Positions 1 to 11,560 of a DNA stretch of 64,000 nucleotides are shown piece after piece (within the stretch, counting starts at the first letter, position 1; each line of letters begins with the position of its first letter). The translations under genes were made by a program, and so were the position numbers. Below the pieces are notes generated by a model that saw nothing but the letters and a program-made list of their open reading frames with translations, made no database searches and was not told the origin of the DNA. Source of the DNA: Spirodela intermedia (lineage: Eukaryota; Streptophyta; Magnoliopsida; Alismatales; Araceae); NCBI GenBank assembly GCA_902729315.2, contig LR746269.1:4294001-4358000 (forward strand), read 5' to 3'.

Positions 1-1010
1 AAGCCATGCATATGATTGACATAGCTTCAGGAGGTACATTTATGAATAAATATGGGGATGAAGTAATAGAATTGATTGAAATATTAGTTGAGAATAGTGC
101 ACACTATTATGTCTTAAATTAGAATGGTAGGTTCACGAGACCTTGGAAAGGAGGTATTCACAATTTGAAGAATATGAAGACTAGTTTATTGATTGATAAA
201 GTTGAGAAACTAACTTAATGTGTGTAGAGATTGATACAAAAGTATTCAGCAGTAGGTTTTGATCATCAACAACTTAAAACAGATCAAGATATGAGAGCTT
301 GTGTATTATGTTCAAGCTATGAGCATGTGGAGGTCGACTAGTCAAAATATGATTAGGTAATGACAATCAATCAATTTCATTCTAATCATGTAGTGAATGA
401 TTGGCAAGTACAAGGGTCAAATCAAAATCATAGTAGAAATTTCAAGAATAATCAAATGGGTATGAATCAAAATTCTAGTTTGAGAAGAAATCAGGATAAT
501 GAATAGCAACCTAATTGTTTTAAATATTTACAGAATTCATCTACGTAGAGGATCAATAATTCATGCTATGATTCTTTTATGCCTAACCATCAAATTCAGC
601 AACCTACAAGATTTAATGATTTATCAAGACAGAAATTATTAAAACAAATGTCGCAGGAACAAAGGGAATTATGACAGAAAATTGAGTGTATAAAGTTTCA
701 AATTGAAGGTTGATATCAACCTAATCAAATCAGATCAGATAAACATCTTGGCAAGAGAATAGAAGTGGGTAATAGAAACAAAGAATCAAGACAATTACCC
801 ACACAGCTAGAAGCCAACCCAAGATACTTAGGGAGATCATTAAGTCAACGTCAAGTACACCAAGTTGAATTCAATGATCAAAATTGAGAAACACTCAACA
901 TGATTTCAAAATTGAGAAATGGTAAGGTGCTTTCAAAATTGTGAAGGAGAGGATGAGGAGTAAGAAATGGAAGCATTGGAGGAGGTGATTTCGACGAAGA
1001 ATAAGGATAA
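1..1010 (+). pseudogene. Degenerate gag of the Ty3/gypsy element
   Basis: The frame carries several in-frame TAG/TAA codons (for example near 119 and 504). A degraded zinc-knuckle-like stretch reads ACVLCSSYEHVEVD near 297-340, followed by an Asn/Gln-rich region as in Athila-type gag C-termini. It continues into a charged linker up to about 1 kb. The ATG-initiated fragment at 967-1173 is part of this linker and is not a separate gene. Confidence 0.7.
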
Positions 1011-1308
1011 GAAGAAGGAAGGTATGGAATCCAATCTTTACACATATGCACCTCTGATTTCATTTTCGGAAGCTTTACATGATGTTAAATTAAAGAGTGC
1101 TGATTTTGATAAGAAGATTCTAGAAATTTTTAAACAAGTAACAATCAATATATCATTAGTTGATGTAATTTAACATATCCCATCTTATGTGAAATTTTTA
1201 AAAGGTTTATGTACACCAGCGAGGAAGTAAAAGAGAATTCAATTGTCTGAAACCATTAGCTCAATTTTGTTGAATCATATTTTTACTGAGAAGCCTGATC
1301 TAGGCCCC

Positions 1309-3101
1309 TGACGAGACTAAATCGTATGGTCGTTGAATGCACACGATTCAGTGTCAAAACAAAGTCCTAATCTTACCAATTTATGATTAATCAAAGTAAT
1401 TAATTAGTATAATGGTAATTAAGGGTCGAATCCACGGAGAATTAGGGAAATTTGAGAGATATCTTTGAAATTCGGTCAAATCGGATGATGAAATTAGGTT
1501 AGAAATTGGAAAATTTAGTATATTAAGAAAGATAACTCAATTTTGAATCCACGGAATCAAAAATCAAGTGATTTGGATGAGAATTCGAAGAGTAATCGAA
1601 GTTTGAAGTTAAGAGAAATTTTTGTATCACGAAATGATTAAAAACAGAAATTAAAACTAAATTAAACTTAATCTACAATACTTAAAGTAAAATTAACACT
1701 AAATGATGAAAGATTAAGATGAAAACAAACAATCTAACCCAAATTAGCCTTCGAAATGATCCAATTAATCGCCGGATGCAAGGCTTTTCATTCCGAATTT
1801 TCGAAGATGAAAGAAGAGTTCAAGACTTGATTTCTTCCAATTCTTTCAATCAAACATTGAAATTAAACATCCAACAGAAGCGGAAATGAGTTGCGAACAC
1901 AATGCAAAAGATGGCACGCGAATTGGAGCTCTAAACAAAGAGAATTTGAAGATTGATCGCGGGTAGTTCTTCCGTCGCGAAGAACGGATTTTATAAAATT
2001 CGGAAATGATCGTGGCCGTCTGATCTGATGGAGTTGATCGTGATGGACGATCGCGATGAGATGCCTCTTCACGAATCGTCGCGACGATTCGACGATCGTT
2101 CGATTGTGATCGTGCGGTTAAGATGTGATTGGATGTCCATCTGATGTGAATAATCTGGACCGTTATAACTCTCGATCAGACAGTCGTGATTTATTCACTT
2201 AAGTGAGTATTTAGGCATGTGGTTGATCTCTGATCGTGTGGACCTCGATTCCACGTGATCTACGCACGCTATTTGTCACGATGTCGATCGGACGCACGAG
2301 ATCACGCCACGTGTCCTGTATATAAGAAAACTAAGGGACTTTAGTCCCATCCGGGAAAAACAAAGGAGTATATTCGGGTATATAAGATATGACGATTAAG
2401 AGGGATTAATACTTTGTCTTCCGATAATCAGAAGACCTATATACTTTATTAAATAAATACATATAGTAAATATAAATACGCCATGTGTCACATCAGCGCC
2501 ACGCAGGCGCCCGCGTGCTATCCACGTGGCAGAGCCACGTGGCCCCGAGTACCACGTCGCATCCACGTGTACACGCGCGACATATAACCCCTTTTTGTGA
2601 TTTTTTTAATTAATTTAAAACATTTAAAAATCGAAAATAAATATAAATAAATTCAGAAAAATTCCAAAAAAATTCTATAAAATTGTAAAAATCATAACTT
2701 TCAAAATACGACTCCAAATTAATTCAAATTTGTTTTGTTGGATTCAAAATTGAATAATCTATCATTAAAATAAGAAGAGAATAAATTTTAATTAATTTTA
2801 TACATTTATGTATTATATAAAATAAATTTATATAAATACATAAATGTTAATAAATATCTTTTCTCTCATATTTTCACTCTTAAAACATGATTATGATCAT
2901 AAATATAATTAGGATTAAAGATTGTAATGTGTAATTATTTATAATAATCCATAATTTGGTGTATTTTAAGATCATAACATGAATTTACACAAAATGATAG
3001 AAATATACTTAAAATATGATAACATGCATATATTTGTAATGATTAATGCCTTAATTTGCATTAATAATTATATAATTACATGCATAAATAGCATGTTATC
3101 A
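1309..3101 (+). mobile_element. Solo LTR nested in the gypsy element, 5-bp TSD GCCCC
   Basis: The 1793-bp block begins TGACGAGAC and ends GTTATCA, with TG...CA ends. It is flanked by identical 5-bp GCCCC copies at 1304-1308 and 3102-3106. Removing the block plus one TSD rejoins the protease reading frame of the host element. No internal domain is present, so this is a solo LTR left by LTR-LTR recombination. A TATATAAG box lies at 2319-2326. Near the 5' end it has AAGGGTCGAATCCACGG, a stretch common in Athila-type LTRs. Five perfect CACGTG motifs lie inside (see separate entry). It resembles the second solo LTR at 60916-62628. Confidence 0.88.
2252..2569. promoter_or_regulatory. Cluster of five perfect G-boxes (CACGTG) inside the solo LTR
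   Basis: Exact CACGTG palindromes occur at 2252-2257, 2308-2313, 2523-2528, 2536-2541 and 2564-2569. Further ACGT cores lie between them (around 2553). The last three fall within 47 bp. A TATATAAG box sits at 2319-2326. G-boxes bind plant bZIP and bHLH factors. That they act here is inference; the motifs themselves are exact. Confidence 0.55.
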
Positions 3102-3111
3102 GCCCCCCATT

Positions 3112-3650
3112 AATTAAATGTAAGATCCAAGGTATGGTTTTCACACATTCACTACTTGATTCAAGGGCTAGTGTGAATATTTTACCTAAGGCCTTATATG
3201 ATTTGTACAAAATTAGTGATTTACAACCCCTATAAGTAGAATTGTAGTTGATGGATGGATTAATCCATCAATCTTATGGAATATTAGAGGATATAAGCTT
3301 GAAGATAGAAAATTATTATTTCCCTATTGGTTTTATTATCATAGATATAAAGAGAACGAAGAATGTAAGCCATGCTCTAATTATTCTTAGTAAGCCATTC
3401 TTGGCCACAGGTAAATCCACAATGGATTAGGGAATGGGAACCATAGAATTAAATTTTGGTCAAGAGAAAGTGAAATTAAATATCTCAAAATCATTACGAA
3501 ATCCAAATCACTCTGAAAACTTATGCATGATTGATATAATTGATGAGTGTGTAGATGAGCTCTTCGGCAGAGAGATAAGCTGTGCGTTGGAGGATTCATT
3601 GGGCTCAACCAAAGAGAAATTTATTCCAAATCAATCCAGCCTTTGACCAA
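3112..3650 (+). pseudogene. Degenerate retroviral-type aspartic protease region
   Basis: After the solo LTR, the frame resumes with a hydrophobic beta strand and LLDSRASVNILP, where the gypsy protease active site D-x-G-A-S appears as DSRAS, so the Gly is lost. A conserved downstream stretch around IIIDIKRTKN and LIILSKPFLATGKS corresponds to the usual LGRPFLATA motif. Stops at 3233 and 3428 break it, and two short open stretches (3248-3430, 3434-3646) are pieces of the same domain, not genes. Confidence 0.75.
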
Positions 3651-3659
3651 ATTTGAAGT

Positions 3660-4773
3660 CATTGCTTGCACCTATGAAGTATACGTTATTAGGCCTAAAT
3701 CATTCATTTCCCATGATTATTTCATCTTCATTAACAAATGATTAGGAGGGAAGATTAGTTGAGATATTGAAGAAGTACAAAGGGTGATTGGATGGAATTT
3801 ATTGGATATTCAAGGCTTCAGCTCCAAGGTATGTATGCATCGTATTATTATTGAAGATAATGCTCAACTAGTGATGTGCAGCAAAGATTAAATCCAAAGA
3901 TGCTTGAGGTAATCAAAGTTGAGATTGTAAAGTAGTTTGATGTGGGGATAATTTATGTAATCTCCAACAGCCCTTAGGTAAGTCCCATTCACGTTGTCCC
4001 AAAAAAATTAAGTATAATAGTTTCTACAAATGCAAAAGGGGAAGAGATACAAATAAGACTGACCACCAGTTGGTGTGTTTGTATTGATTATAGGAAGCTC
4101 AATCAAGTAATGAAGAAAGATGACTTTCTCTTATCATTTATTGATTAGATTTTAGAACATATTGGAGGACAATGTTATTTTTATTTTTAGATGGTTATTC
4201 AGGTTACTTATTATCAAATCAACCTTTATTCAAAAGATCAAGAGAAGATGACGTTTACATGTCTGTTTAGAATATATGCATTTATAAGAATGGCATTTAG
4301 ATTATACAATGCACTAGCGACATTCCAAATATGTGTGTGTAATATTTTTAATATAATGGGAGATTATTTTTAAATTTTTATGGATGATTTTCCTGTATTT
4401 GGAAAAACTTTCGATGATTGTTTAATCAATTTGACTAAAGTGATGTAGATTTATGTTGATAAAAAACTCATTCCAAGTTGAGAGAAGTCCTACTTTATGG
4501 TAAATGAGGGTGTGGTGCTTGGGCATGTAGTCAATCGGTGTGGATTAGAAGTCGACAAAGCAAAAATTGAGGTAATCAATGATCTTCTTCTACCTATGTC
4601 TCTTAAATAATTACATGCTTTTAGGACATGTTCGGTTTTATAGAAGATTCATCGAAGGATTTGTGAATTTAACTAAACCCCTCACTCAATTACTTCCTAA
4701 AAATACTAATTTTATGATTAGCATTGAAGGAAAATAAACTTTAATGAAATTGAAACAAGCATTGATATAAGCC
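3660..4773 (+). pseudogene. Degenerate reverse transcriptase and start of RNase H
   Basis: Conceptual translation with frameshifts shows the RT blocks CIDYRKLNQ (near 4080), YQINLYSKDQEKMTFTC (4204 onward), AFIRMAFRLYNALATFQ, then FMDDF (normally F-x-D-D) and a C-terminal LGHVVNRCGLEVDKAKIE thumb region. It ends in FNEI-like residues matching the start of the RNase H connection. Multiple stops make it non-functional. The order and motifs are characteristic of Ty3/gypsy pol. Confidence 0.85.
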
Positions 4774-5578
4774 TAATAAGTTTTTATTATCATGAGTTAA
4801 TAATTAATTAATAATATAGTTTATTTCTTAACTCATGATAAATAAACTTATATTTGTGTTAAATTGTTAAAATTGATTTTTAGTTAGTTAATGTGAAGTT
4901 GTGGCTAATTCTCTGATTTTATGTAAATTTATATAATCATATTTTTGAGATAAATAAAGAGAAATGTAATAAAATAAAAATATAAAAAGGGAGAACTCCT
5001 AACAAGTTGGGTTTGTATGTAAGTCGGAAGCATAATCGAGTGGAGCTACAAGCAAAGGGCTTAATTAGCTAACGACTGATATGGGCACATGTGCATCACT
5101 CCCCTTTCACGTCATTAGCAGCTAAACAATCTTATTTTAAAGAGAGAGGCTTAAAAGTAATATTACATTCCCGATCAAGTCACTTTCTCGCGTGTGTACG
5201 ACCACTTCTTGCCCCACAGCCAGCTGGCCACTAGTGACGTGGAAGGGGAGTGGTAGACACATGCCCCCATCGGTTCAAGCCGCTCGAGCCCCTGCTCACA
5301 GCTCCTGCCCGACTATACTTCCGACCCGCTTGCGGGCTTGGCTAGCCGACGGGCCTCCCTCATTTTGCTATATTTTTATTTTTATTTCTTTTCCTTTATT
5401 TATCTCAAAAGTAAGACTATAAAAATCGTATAAAATCACATAATTACCCAAAAATTCACGTTAATCAATTGAAAACCACTTTTCACACTTTAACACAAAT
5501 ATAAGTCTATTTATCATGAGTTAAGGCTAAAACTATATTATTTACTAATTATTAACTCATGATAATGAAGACTTATCA
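4774..5578. repeat. Fold-back made of two inverted LTR 5' fragments
   Basis: 4774 to about 5160 matches the first ~390 bp of the LTR found at 8263 and 14526. 5172 to 5578 is the same LTR segment in reverse complement. The two arms are separated by only about ten bases, giving an ~800-bp imperfect palindrome. Each outer end begins with the LTR terminus (TAATAAGT left, reverse-complement TGATAAGTCTTC right). The flanking 5-mers, AAGCC and CTAAC, do not match, so no target-site duplication is seen. The ORF at 5192-5422 falls in the right arm and is not a gene. Confidence 0.8.
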
Positions 5579-7280
5579 CTAACCTCTTCCATCACACAAG
5601 AAATGGACAAAATAAATTCGTTCATACTTGCATAACAGAAGAGGGACTCTTGGGGTCTTGTTCTATGGCCAGCCCTAGTTTGGAACCACCAAAGAGTGCC
5701 TCCACAAGTGGAGACACGAGACATTAAATATCCTTTTTTAGTTCCTATTTTACCCTAATACAATTCAGCAATGACTTCCCTTTGTGTCTACTATCAAAGC
5801 AATTTACAAGAGCATTTATGGTCTGCATATTTCAAGACTGAGTGCCACTACCGCCCTACTCTTCTTCTATTGGTCAGCAATTTGAAGCCTATCCCCTCAG
5901 CCAACACGATTGGGTCTTGGGCTGCAGTTGAGCTCCTTGTAGTTGGGCTTTGGGCTGCATGTTTGGGCCTTGGCTTCAGTTGGACCCCAACTGTCTTCGT
6001 GAGCCTTGACTCTAGATGGACTTCATTTAGACTTCATGAAAATATACATCCACAGCCTTGACACCATCTGGACCTTGGCTGGGCTCATGGAGATCTACCT
6101 TGAGCTCTAAGCTTTAGCTGGTGCTTTGTTGGTCTGACCCTTGTAGGCCCATTAACTTATGGGCACACTTCCAAGTCTTTGGATTTGTCTTTCGCCCAAT
6201 TCTTCGATGCTTAAACTTTAGGATTTCATCTCTTTTCTTCCCAATAGAGGCCTAATACTTTGCACATGCAAACTTAGAGAATAATCAAGAGAATTGAGTT
6301 GTTGAACTTCACAAAGTCCAACAACATTAATCAATAGATGTGCTAAAAAATGTGTAAACCTGCGACTTAAGCAATTATGTATGGATTACACAAAATGAAT
6401 GATTTAAGTGATAACATGCATGATTTCTGTCAAATATATGTGTGAAATCCTATAATTTAGATACATCAAAGTGTAAATATATGCATATTATTAGTGCCAC
6501 ATCATGCCAGAAGTCCCAAAAGTATCGTCTGAAAGTGCTACATCACTTGCTAGAGAGATCCATCGAAAGAAGGGTTGACCATGCTGTCACCATTGTCTAA
6601 AAGGAGAAGGGAAGAATTGACCACTCAATAGAGGCCTAGAGTGGAATTGAGGAATGAATGAATGAACTCACCAATCACAAAAGGCATTGAACGCACGAAT
6701 GGAGGAAAGAACAAATACCATATTCGCAACTACCATCAAGATTTTAAAGATAATTGATAATATCTATTTTATCATAAAATAATTAATTATTGTCTTTATA
6801 TCCTAGATAGTGATACATGTGAAAACTTGAGTTCTCGATATCATGGCACTTCACGAGCTGCTTGATCAGGTGTGTTTTGTCACGTGGCATGCTAGTGACA
6901 TAAAGATTAACCTACCACAAACTATTGCTAGTTGGGAACTTAAGTTCTTGGTACTGTGGCACTTCACTTGCCATTAGACCATCATTTCTAGACACGTGTG
7001 TGCTAAGCGGTGTCAGATTCGTGAACCACTAATAGATTACCTTACACTTTTAGTATCGTAGCGGTTTGGCAATTGTAGGATTTATTTTATATGGTAACAT
7101 GGCTTGTTGATCACCACTGGATCACATTGAACTCAAGACCATTATCCTAAAACAAACAAAAACATTTAGTCTTACATCGGAAGCTTTTTAGTGATTGAAC
7201 TAAATACATATGAAAGCTATGTTCTCTCAATAAAGATCCCTTATTTCAAATTAAAATAATGCTTAGGACCATCTTAAGAG
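5579..7280. other. Non-coding, repeat-like DNA
   Basis: No gene is supported. An open frame at 5771-6061 has no recognisable domain. From 6800 to 7130 three degenerate copies of a ~100-180-bp unit recur, each with a core like AACTTGAGTTCTCG followed by a TGGCACTTCAC-like stretch (near 6815, 6950, 7047). This suggests an old tandemly duplicated non-autonomous element. The AT-rich stretch at 6330-6500 resembles LTR termini found elsewhere in the window, but no boundaries could be fixed. Confidence 0.4.
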
Positions 7281-7284
7281 AAGA

Positions 7285-7620
7285 TAAAAAGGTGGTCCAC
7301 CCCTACACGCACATGTGTGTACGACGCTCCTTGCTCCACAACTAGTTGGCTACTAGGACATGATAGGGGAGTGACACACATGTGTGCGGAGTAAGTCCTT
7401 TGTCACTCGAGCCTAGCTCGTGGCTCCCTTGGTCTTAGTCTACCCACTCGAGTGTAGTGCCTCTCTAGGTCAGCTACTGAGTGTTGGCTTGTCAATGAGC
7501 AGTGACATTCTTATATTTAATTCTTTTATTTTTCTAATAATCAAAACTTACATAGTTAACAATATATTACTATACTTATTTATATATTACTATAATTATT
7601 CTACAAGTTAACACAAAAAA
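7285..7620 (-). repeat. Diverged inverted fragment of the 8.3-kb LTR family
   Basis: Read on the minus strand, this stretch follows the LTR order: a GTTAAC/AATTA-rich segment, a GC-rich segment ending with CACTCCCCT, then GTCGTACACAC. The same order is seen at 8480-8660, 14760-14940 and 5172-5400. Similarity is lower than between the other copies, so it is an older fragment. The open frame at 7420-7611 is accidental. Confidence 0.55.
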
Positions 7621-7898
7621 TTAAATAATAAAACTAGTTAAATAAAAAAATCTTGCTTTAACAATAGACACACAATAGAGATCATTTTTAGTTTCTTTTT
7701 TTATATTTTTTTCTATTTTTAAAATGTTGTGTTTGTGTTTAGAATCCTAGTATCATTTTGTGTATGCTCTTGTGTGATAGACAAGAAGAAGATTCGATGT
7801 TGATTTTATTTAGAACTTAGTTTACTCCATGGTCAAATAGTTTCTTTTCTTTTAGTATTGTGGTTGAACATAATTATTTAAATTTATGTATGTCTTTC

Positions 7899-7902
<4 letters not shown>

Positions 7903-7949
<47 letters not shown>
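7903..7949. repeat. (TC)n microsatellite
   Basis: About 23 uninterrupted TC dinucleotides. A TTG-initiated frame follows (7963-8232) but has no ATG at its start and no recognisable domain. Confidence 0.95.
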
Positions 7950-7952
<3 letters not shown>

Positions 7953-8262
7953 TACATTTTCCTTGACAATTGTTCAAAGTAGAGTATGTATTAGAGAGCA
8001 TAATTTTGACATTTTAGACCTTCAATGGTTGTCACTCAATAGAGAAAAGTTGGATGGAGGTGGTGAGTATCTTAAGAAGCTTCATCCTCAAGTTCGTGTA
8101 ATAAGAGGAGGTTCTTCATTGCATCTAATACATTCACAAGAGGTGGCAACTTGTCTCTTAGTGGATTGTACTCTTCTTGATGATAGCTTGTGTATCAATC
8201 AATCAAAGATGATTTCTTCAATAGATTTGTGATCTTTTTATCTATATTTATTTGTTAGTTAG

Positions 8263-10346
8263 TGATAAGTCTTCATTATCATAAGTTAATAATTAATAAA
8301 TAATATAATCTTAGTCTTAACTCATGATAAATAGATTTATATTTATGTTAAATTATGAAAAGTGGTCTTCAATTGAATAATGTGATTTTTGGTTAATTAT
8401 GTGATTTCATGTGAATTTATATAATTGTTATGATCCTATTTTTGAGATAAATGAAGAAAAATAAATTAAAATAAAAAGATAGAAAAAGGGGGGGATGCGC
8501 CGGGCAACTAAGCTTGAAAGTGGTCAAAAGCACAATCAGGGTGGAGCCACGAGTAGGGGCTTGAGCAACTATGCACCAATAGAGGCATGTGTGCATCATT
8601 CCCCTTCCACATCACTAGTGGCCAATCGAGCATGGGGTAAGGAGTGGTCATACACATGTGAGAGAAGGACTCGTTGATTCTCAAATCTCACATTATTATA
8701 CATTCGTCCTAAAATTTGATGTATAACTAATGTGGGACTAAACCTAGGTCACACCTTCCCAAAATTATTTTAAGATTTTTGTACCTCAAAAACCCCTTGT
8801 TTATCAAATGGAGGTAGCCTAATGGCGTTATTTTATAAGGGTATTTATCTACTTATTTCACTCTCTCTCATGCATGCTAGTGATCAGCAAGGGTTCGAAT
8901 CTTACTAGAACACAAACTGATATTTTTATTTGATTAAATCTTGATTTTCTTGTAGATCGCCAATAAATGATTAAGTTGCTAGAGTCACTCAATCATCAGC
9001 AAAAATCTCGTCAATGTGATTCGTAGAGTAGTATTACAAAATTACTGAATGAGTCATGATAAAAGGATCATGAATCCATCAAATAAATTATCTCCAAATG
9101 ATCAACGAATAAATCATCATCGGGAAGAAGGCGATCTGCCAAAAGACAAGTCACCACCCCCTAAGAGCGTACTAGATGCGATAAAGAATCTTCTTTTACT
9201 ATGTGGACCTGAGGATAAAGCTCCCTAACATACATCCCACCTCTATTTAGCTTATCTCTGTCAAGTGACAGCCACTAGAGAGCCATCAAGTCACTATTTT
9301 TTCACTTCATCAGGTGGCAGTTGTCAAAGATGATTCGACGACTCATTTAATTAATTTATAGATTTCAAAAAAAGATTTAGAGATTATCCATATAGTCTTT
9401 ATCTAGGAAGAACCTTTGAGGTCGTGGACCCACTACATAATAATTCTCCTGAACGCTTAGGATTCAGACGCATTGCCAACGTGTCGCCATCGTGATGCTG
9501 AAACTCTTTTTTATTATTTTTTAATTAATTTAACTTTCAAAATAATTTTCTAAACTTCAAAAGGAGATTCAGCAAATGCCCAAGTTGTCCATGTCCAAGA
9601 AGAGTCTTTGAGGTTGTGGGCATCATTCAATGATCCACACGAACATAATATTTCAGCGATTACTGTTGCAAGGGCAAAACTCTAGCTTTCTTATTTTAGA
9701 TCATGAGTTAAATATCATGATCGGGTCGACTGAACTGGCGAACCGAAGTCACTTTCGTAACCATACTTCCTACAGCTAACATGTGTCCAGTCCAAATTCT
9801 TCTTCAGCTTGGAGGCACTTGTAGTACTTTTTCCAGGCTTCTTGTTCTTGGGAAATCAATCAACTTAATTGTCACTTTATTTAGTTATTTGTGTGATTTA
9901 AATTCTTCAAACTATTCTTCATTCAACTAAGATTCTTCTAGCTTTTACATATCTTAATTTGACCAAATAAATCGTCTATAATTGCTTGCATAAGAATCAT
10001 CAAATGGAATTTTTTTTTCGTCCAATTCATATTTGTTGGGGCGTTGTTGTTATCCTGATGTTTACACCCCTTATTTTCTTTTTTTGCAAATTTTAAACAT
10101 ATTTTATTTTTATTTTCTAGTCTAAAATTTTTAAAAAATATATTCTTTGAAAATAATTCTGAAATATTAAACCGATACTATATTAAATCCTTGTGATCAA
10201 CCTAGAAAATTTCTACTATTTTTGAAACTTTTATTGAATTATAATTGATTTATTTATTCATAAATACTTCTAAATATCTAAAAATTGGTATTTTCTAGTT
10301 TTATAAATTCTAAATTTGCGTGATTTATTATACAACAAATAAGTCA
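8263..10346 (+). repeat. 5' LTR (2084 bp)
   Basis: It starts TGATAAGTCTTC and ends AAATAAGTCA. The first ~80 bp contain a conserved short inverted repeat (TTATCATGAGTTAA and TTAACTCATGATAA in other copies). It carries the GGTTCGAATC box at 8892-8901. It aligns along its full length with 14526-16429, and its first part aligns with 4774, 5578 (inverted), 17170 (inverted) and 62998. Confidence 0.88.
8815..8901 (+). promoter_or_regulatory. tRNA-like A and B boxes (Pol III-type) inside the LTR
   Basis: TAGCCTAATGG at 8815-8825 fits the A-box consensus TRGYNNARNNG. GGTTCGAATC at 8892-8901 fits the B-box. The same pair recurs in the 3' LTR (TAGCCTGATGA near 15077, GGTTCGAATC near 15153), and a B-box-like GGTTCAAATCC lies near 63636. 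The spacing of ~67 bp between boxes is longer than in most plant SINEs. A captured SINE head is possible; activity is unproven. Confidence 0.4.
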
Positions 10347-10356
10347 CGTCAAATTT

Positions 10357-10374
10357 TTGCAACGTTGCTGGAGA
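10357..10374 (+). promoter_or_regulatory. Degraded primer-binding site (tRNA-Asp type)
   Basis: TTGCAACGTTGCTGGAGA begins ten bases inside the 5' LTR end. It differs at a few positions from the complement of the plant tRNA-Asp 3' end, which is the usual Athila-lineage primer site. This fixes the element orientation as +. Confidence 0.65.
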
Positions 10375-10552
10375 TATATCACATAATATTTGGTAATTTT
10401 TTTTTCTTTTAGATACACAAAAAGAAATTAACTCTTGTTTTTATTTTCTTCTTATAAAAAAATTAAAAAAAAAAAGAGAACGAAGAACAACAGGGCAAGG
10501 ATTGGAGCAGACTAAAGTAGGGTAATAGTTATTAAAATTTTTCTCAAATTTA

Positions 10553-11560
10553 TTGATTTTTATACATAGTAGAAGCTCCTTACACCCAAGGCTAATAAAA
10601 TCTTCGACTATTTTGTCTAAAACTAAAAATTCAAAAGAAAAATTAATTTTGATGAATCTTGAAGGTAGTACCGGTCAAATTGAGATTAATCTCATGGTCA
10701 TGAAAAATTATTATATTCTTGACTCATATCAACGAGCATCTAATATTAGAGTCTCATTAGCACCCACAATTAAATTCGAAATAAATTCAAGAATTTTTGA
10801 AATTCTCTCTAATTTTCATAAATTACGTTTAGAAGAACCTCATCAGTATTTAGAAAAATTGCATATGATCTGTGATTTAGTTAATCTCCCTTAAATAACA
10901 TCGAAAATTGTAAAGATGAAATTGTTAGATAGAGAATTAATTAGTTTAAGAGACATAGAACAGACCTTTCATCGAAAATTTTATCCCTTAAGAAAAACTC
11001 AAAATATGAGAAAATATTTATAGAGTTTTGCTCAAAGGCTAAGAGAAATTTTGCATGAGACATAAAAAAAATTCAAAGATTTACTTAGAATGTATCTTCA
11101 TCATGTTATACCCAAGTGGCAGCTCAATAGAATTTTTTATGATAGATTATTAAAATAATATAGAAATATGGTTGATTCTATATGTGGAAGAGTTTTTATA
11201 GAGAAAACATCTAATGAGATTTATAGCCTTTATGAGAGTTTAGGTGAAAATTCTAGAGATCATGCCTCTTTTGAGTTATATGATAGGGATAAAAAGAGAA
11301 GAATTTAGGAATTGTACCATCAAAATGATTTTAATTTAAGAAATTAGATTAATCATATTAGTTAAAGATTAAAAAACTTAATTTACTTATTGAATCATAT
11401 TAAAAAGCCTACTAACCCTCAATTTAATACATATAATATTTGTCTTATGTATGATAAAAATGATCATTTTGAATTTCAATGTTATACTTTAGATCAATTA
11501 TTTTAGCTTAAGCAAGAGCAAGTACAAGTACCCTACAATTTTAGTAAAAATAATAAATTT
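10553..11560 (+). pseudogene. Degenerate gag of the gag-only Athila-like element
   Basis: An open frame at 10553-10894 contains the region around PTIKFEINSRIFEIL and ends at a TAA. After it, the gag continues through stops: FHRKFYPLRKT, FAQRLREILHET, KKFKDLLR and HHVIPKWQLNRIFYDRLL. This matches the order of plant gypsy gag (W-x-x-L..F..KFFP.., F-x-Q..ESL.EAWERFK, CPHHG.P.W). Near 11440 CLMYDKNDHFEFQC is a CCHC knuckle whose second Cys is Tyr. At least five stops show that it is dead in this copy. Confidence 0.78.

Larger units (their letters stand above)
1..4773 (+). mobile_element. Decayed Ty3/gypsy (Athila-like) retrotransposon, gag to RT
   Basis: Translating through many stops and frameshifts gives the order gag (1 to about 900), protease (about 3112-3430) and reverse transcriptase (about 3900-4770), which is Ty3/gypsy order. 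The gag start reads like HMIDIASGG and NKYGDEVIELIE, typical of Athila-type plant gag. The protease shows a LLDSRASVNILP-like active-site stretch. The RT shows the block around QEKMTFTC and ALATFQ and an F-M-D-D box. The element is interrupted at 1309-3101 by a solo LTR and stops abruptly at 4773, just inside an RNase H-like stretch, at the fold-back of LTR fragments. Its 5' LTR lies outside the window. It is long dead, with every domain carrying stops. Confidence 0.85.

Noticed and set aside
7963-8232. 89-codon frame just before the LTR element
   Set aside because: It starts at TTG, has no recognised domain and lies between a CT repeat and the LTR start.
8892-8901. tRNA gene suggested by GGTTCGAATC
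   Set aside because: There is no cloverleaf: no acceptor stem, anticodon arm or correct spacing. It recurs in LTR copies, so it is a B-box-like motif in a repeat.
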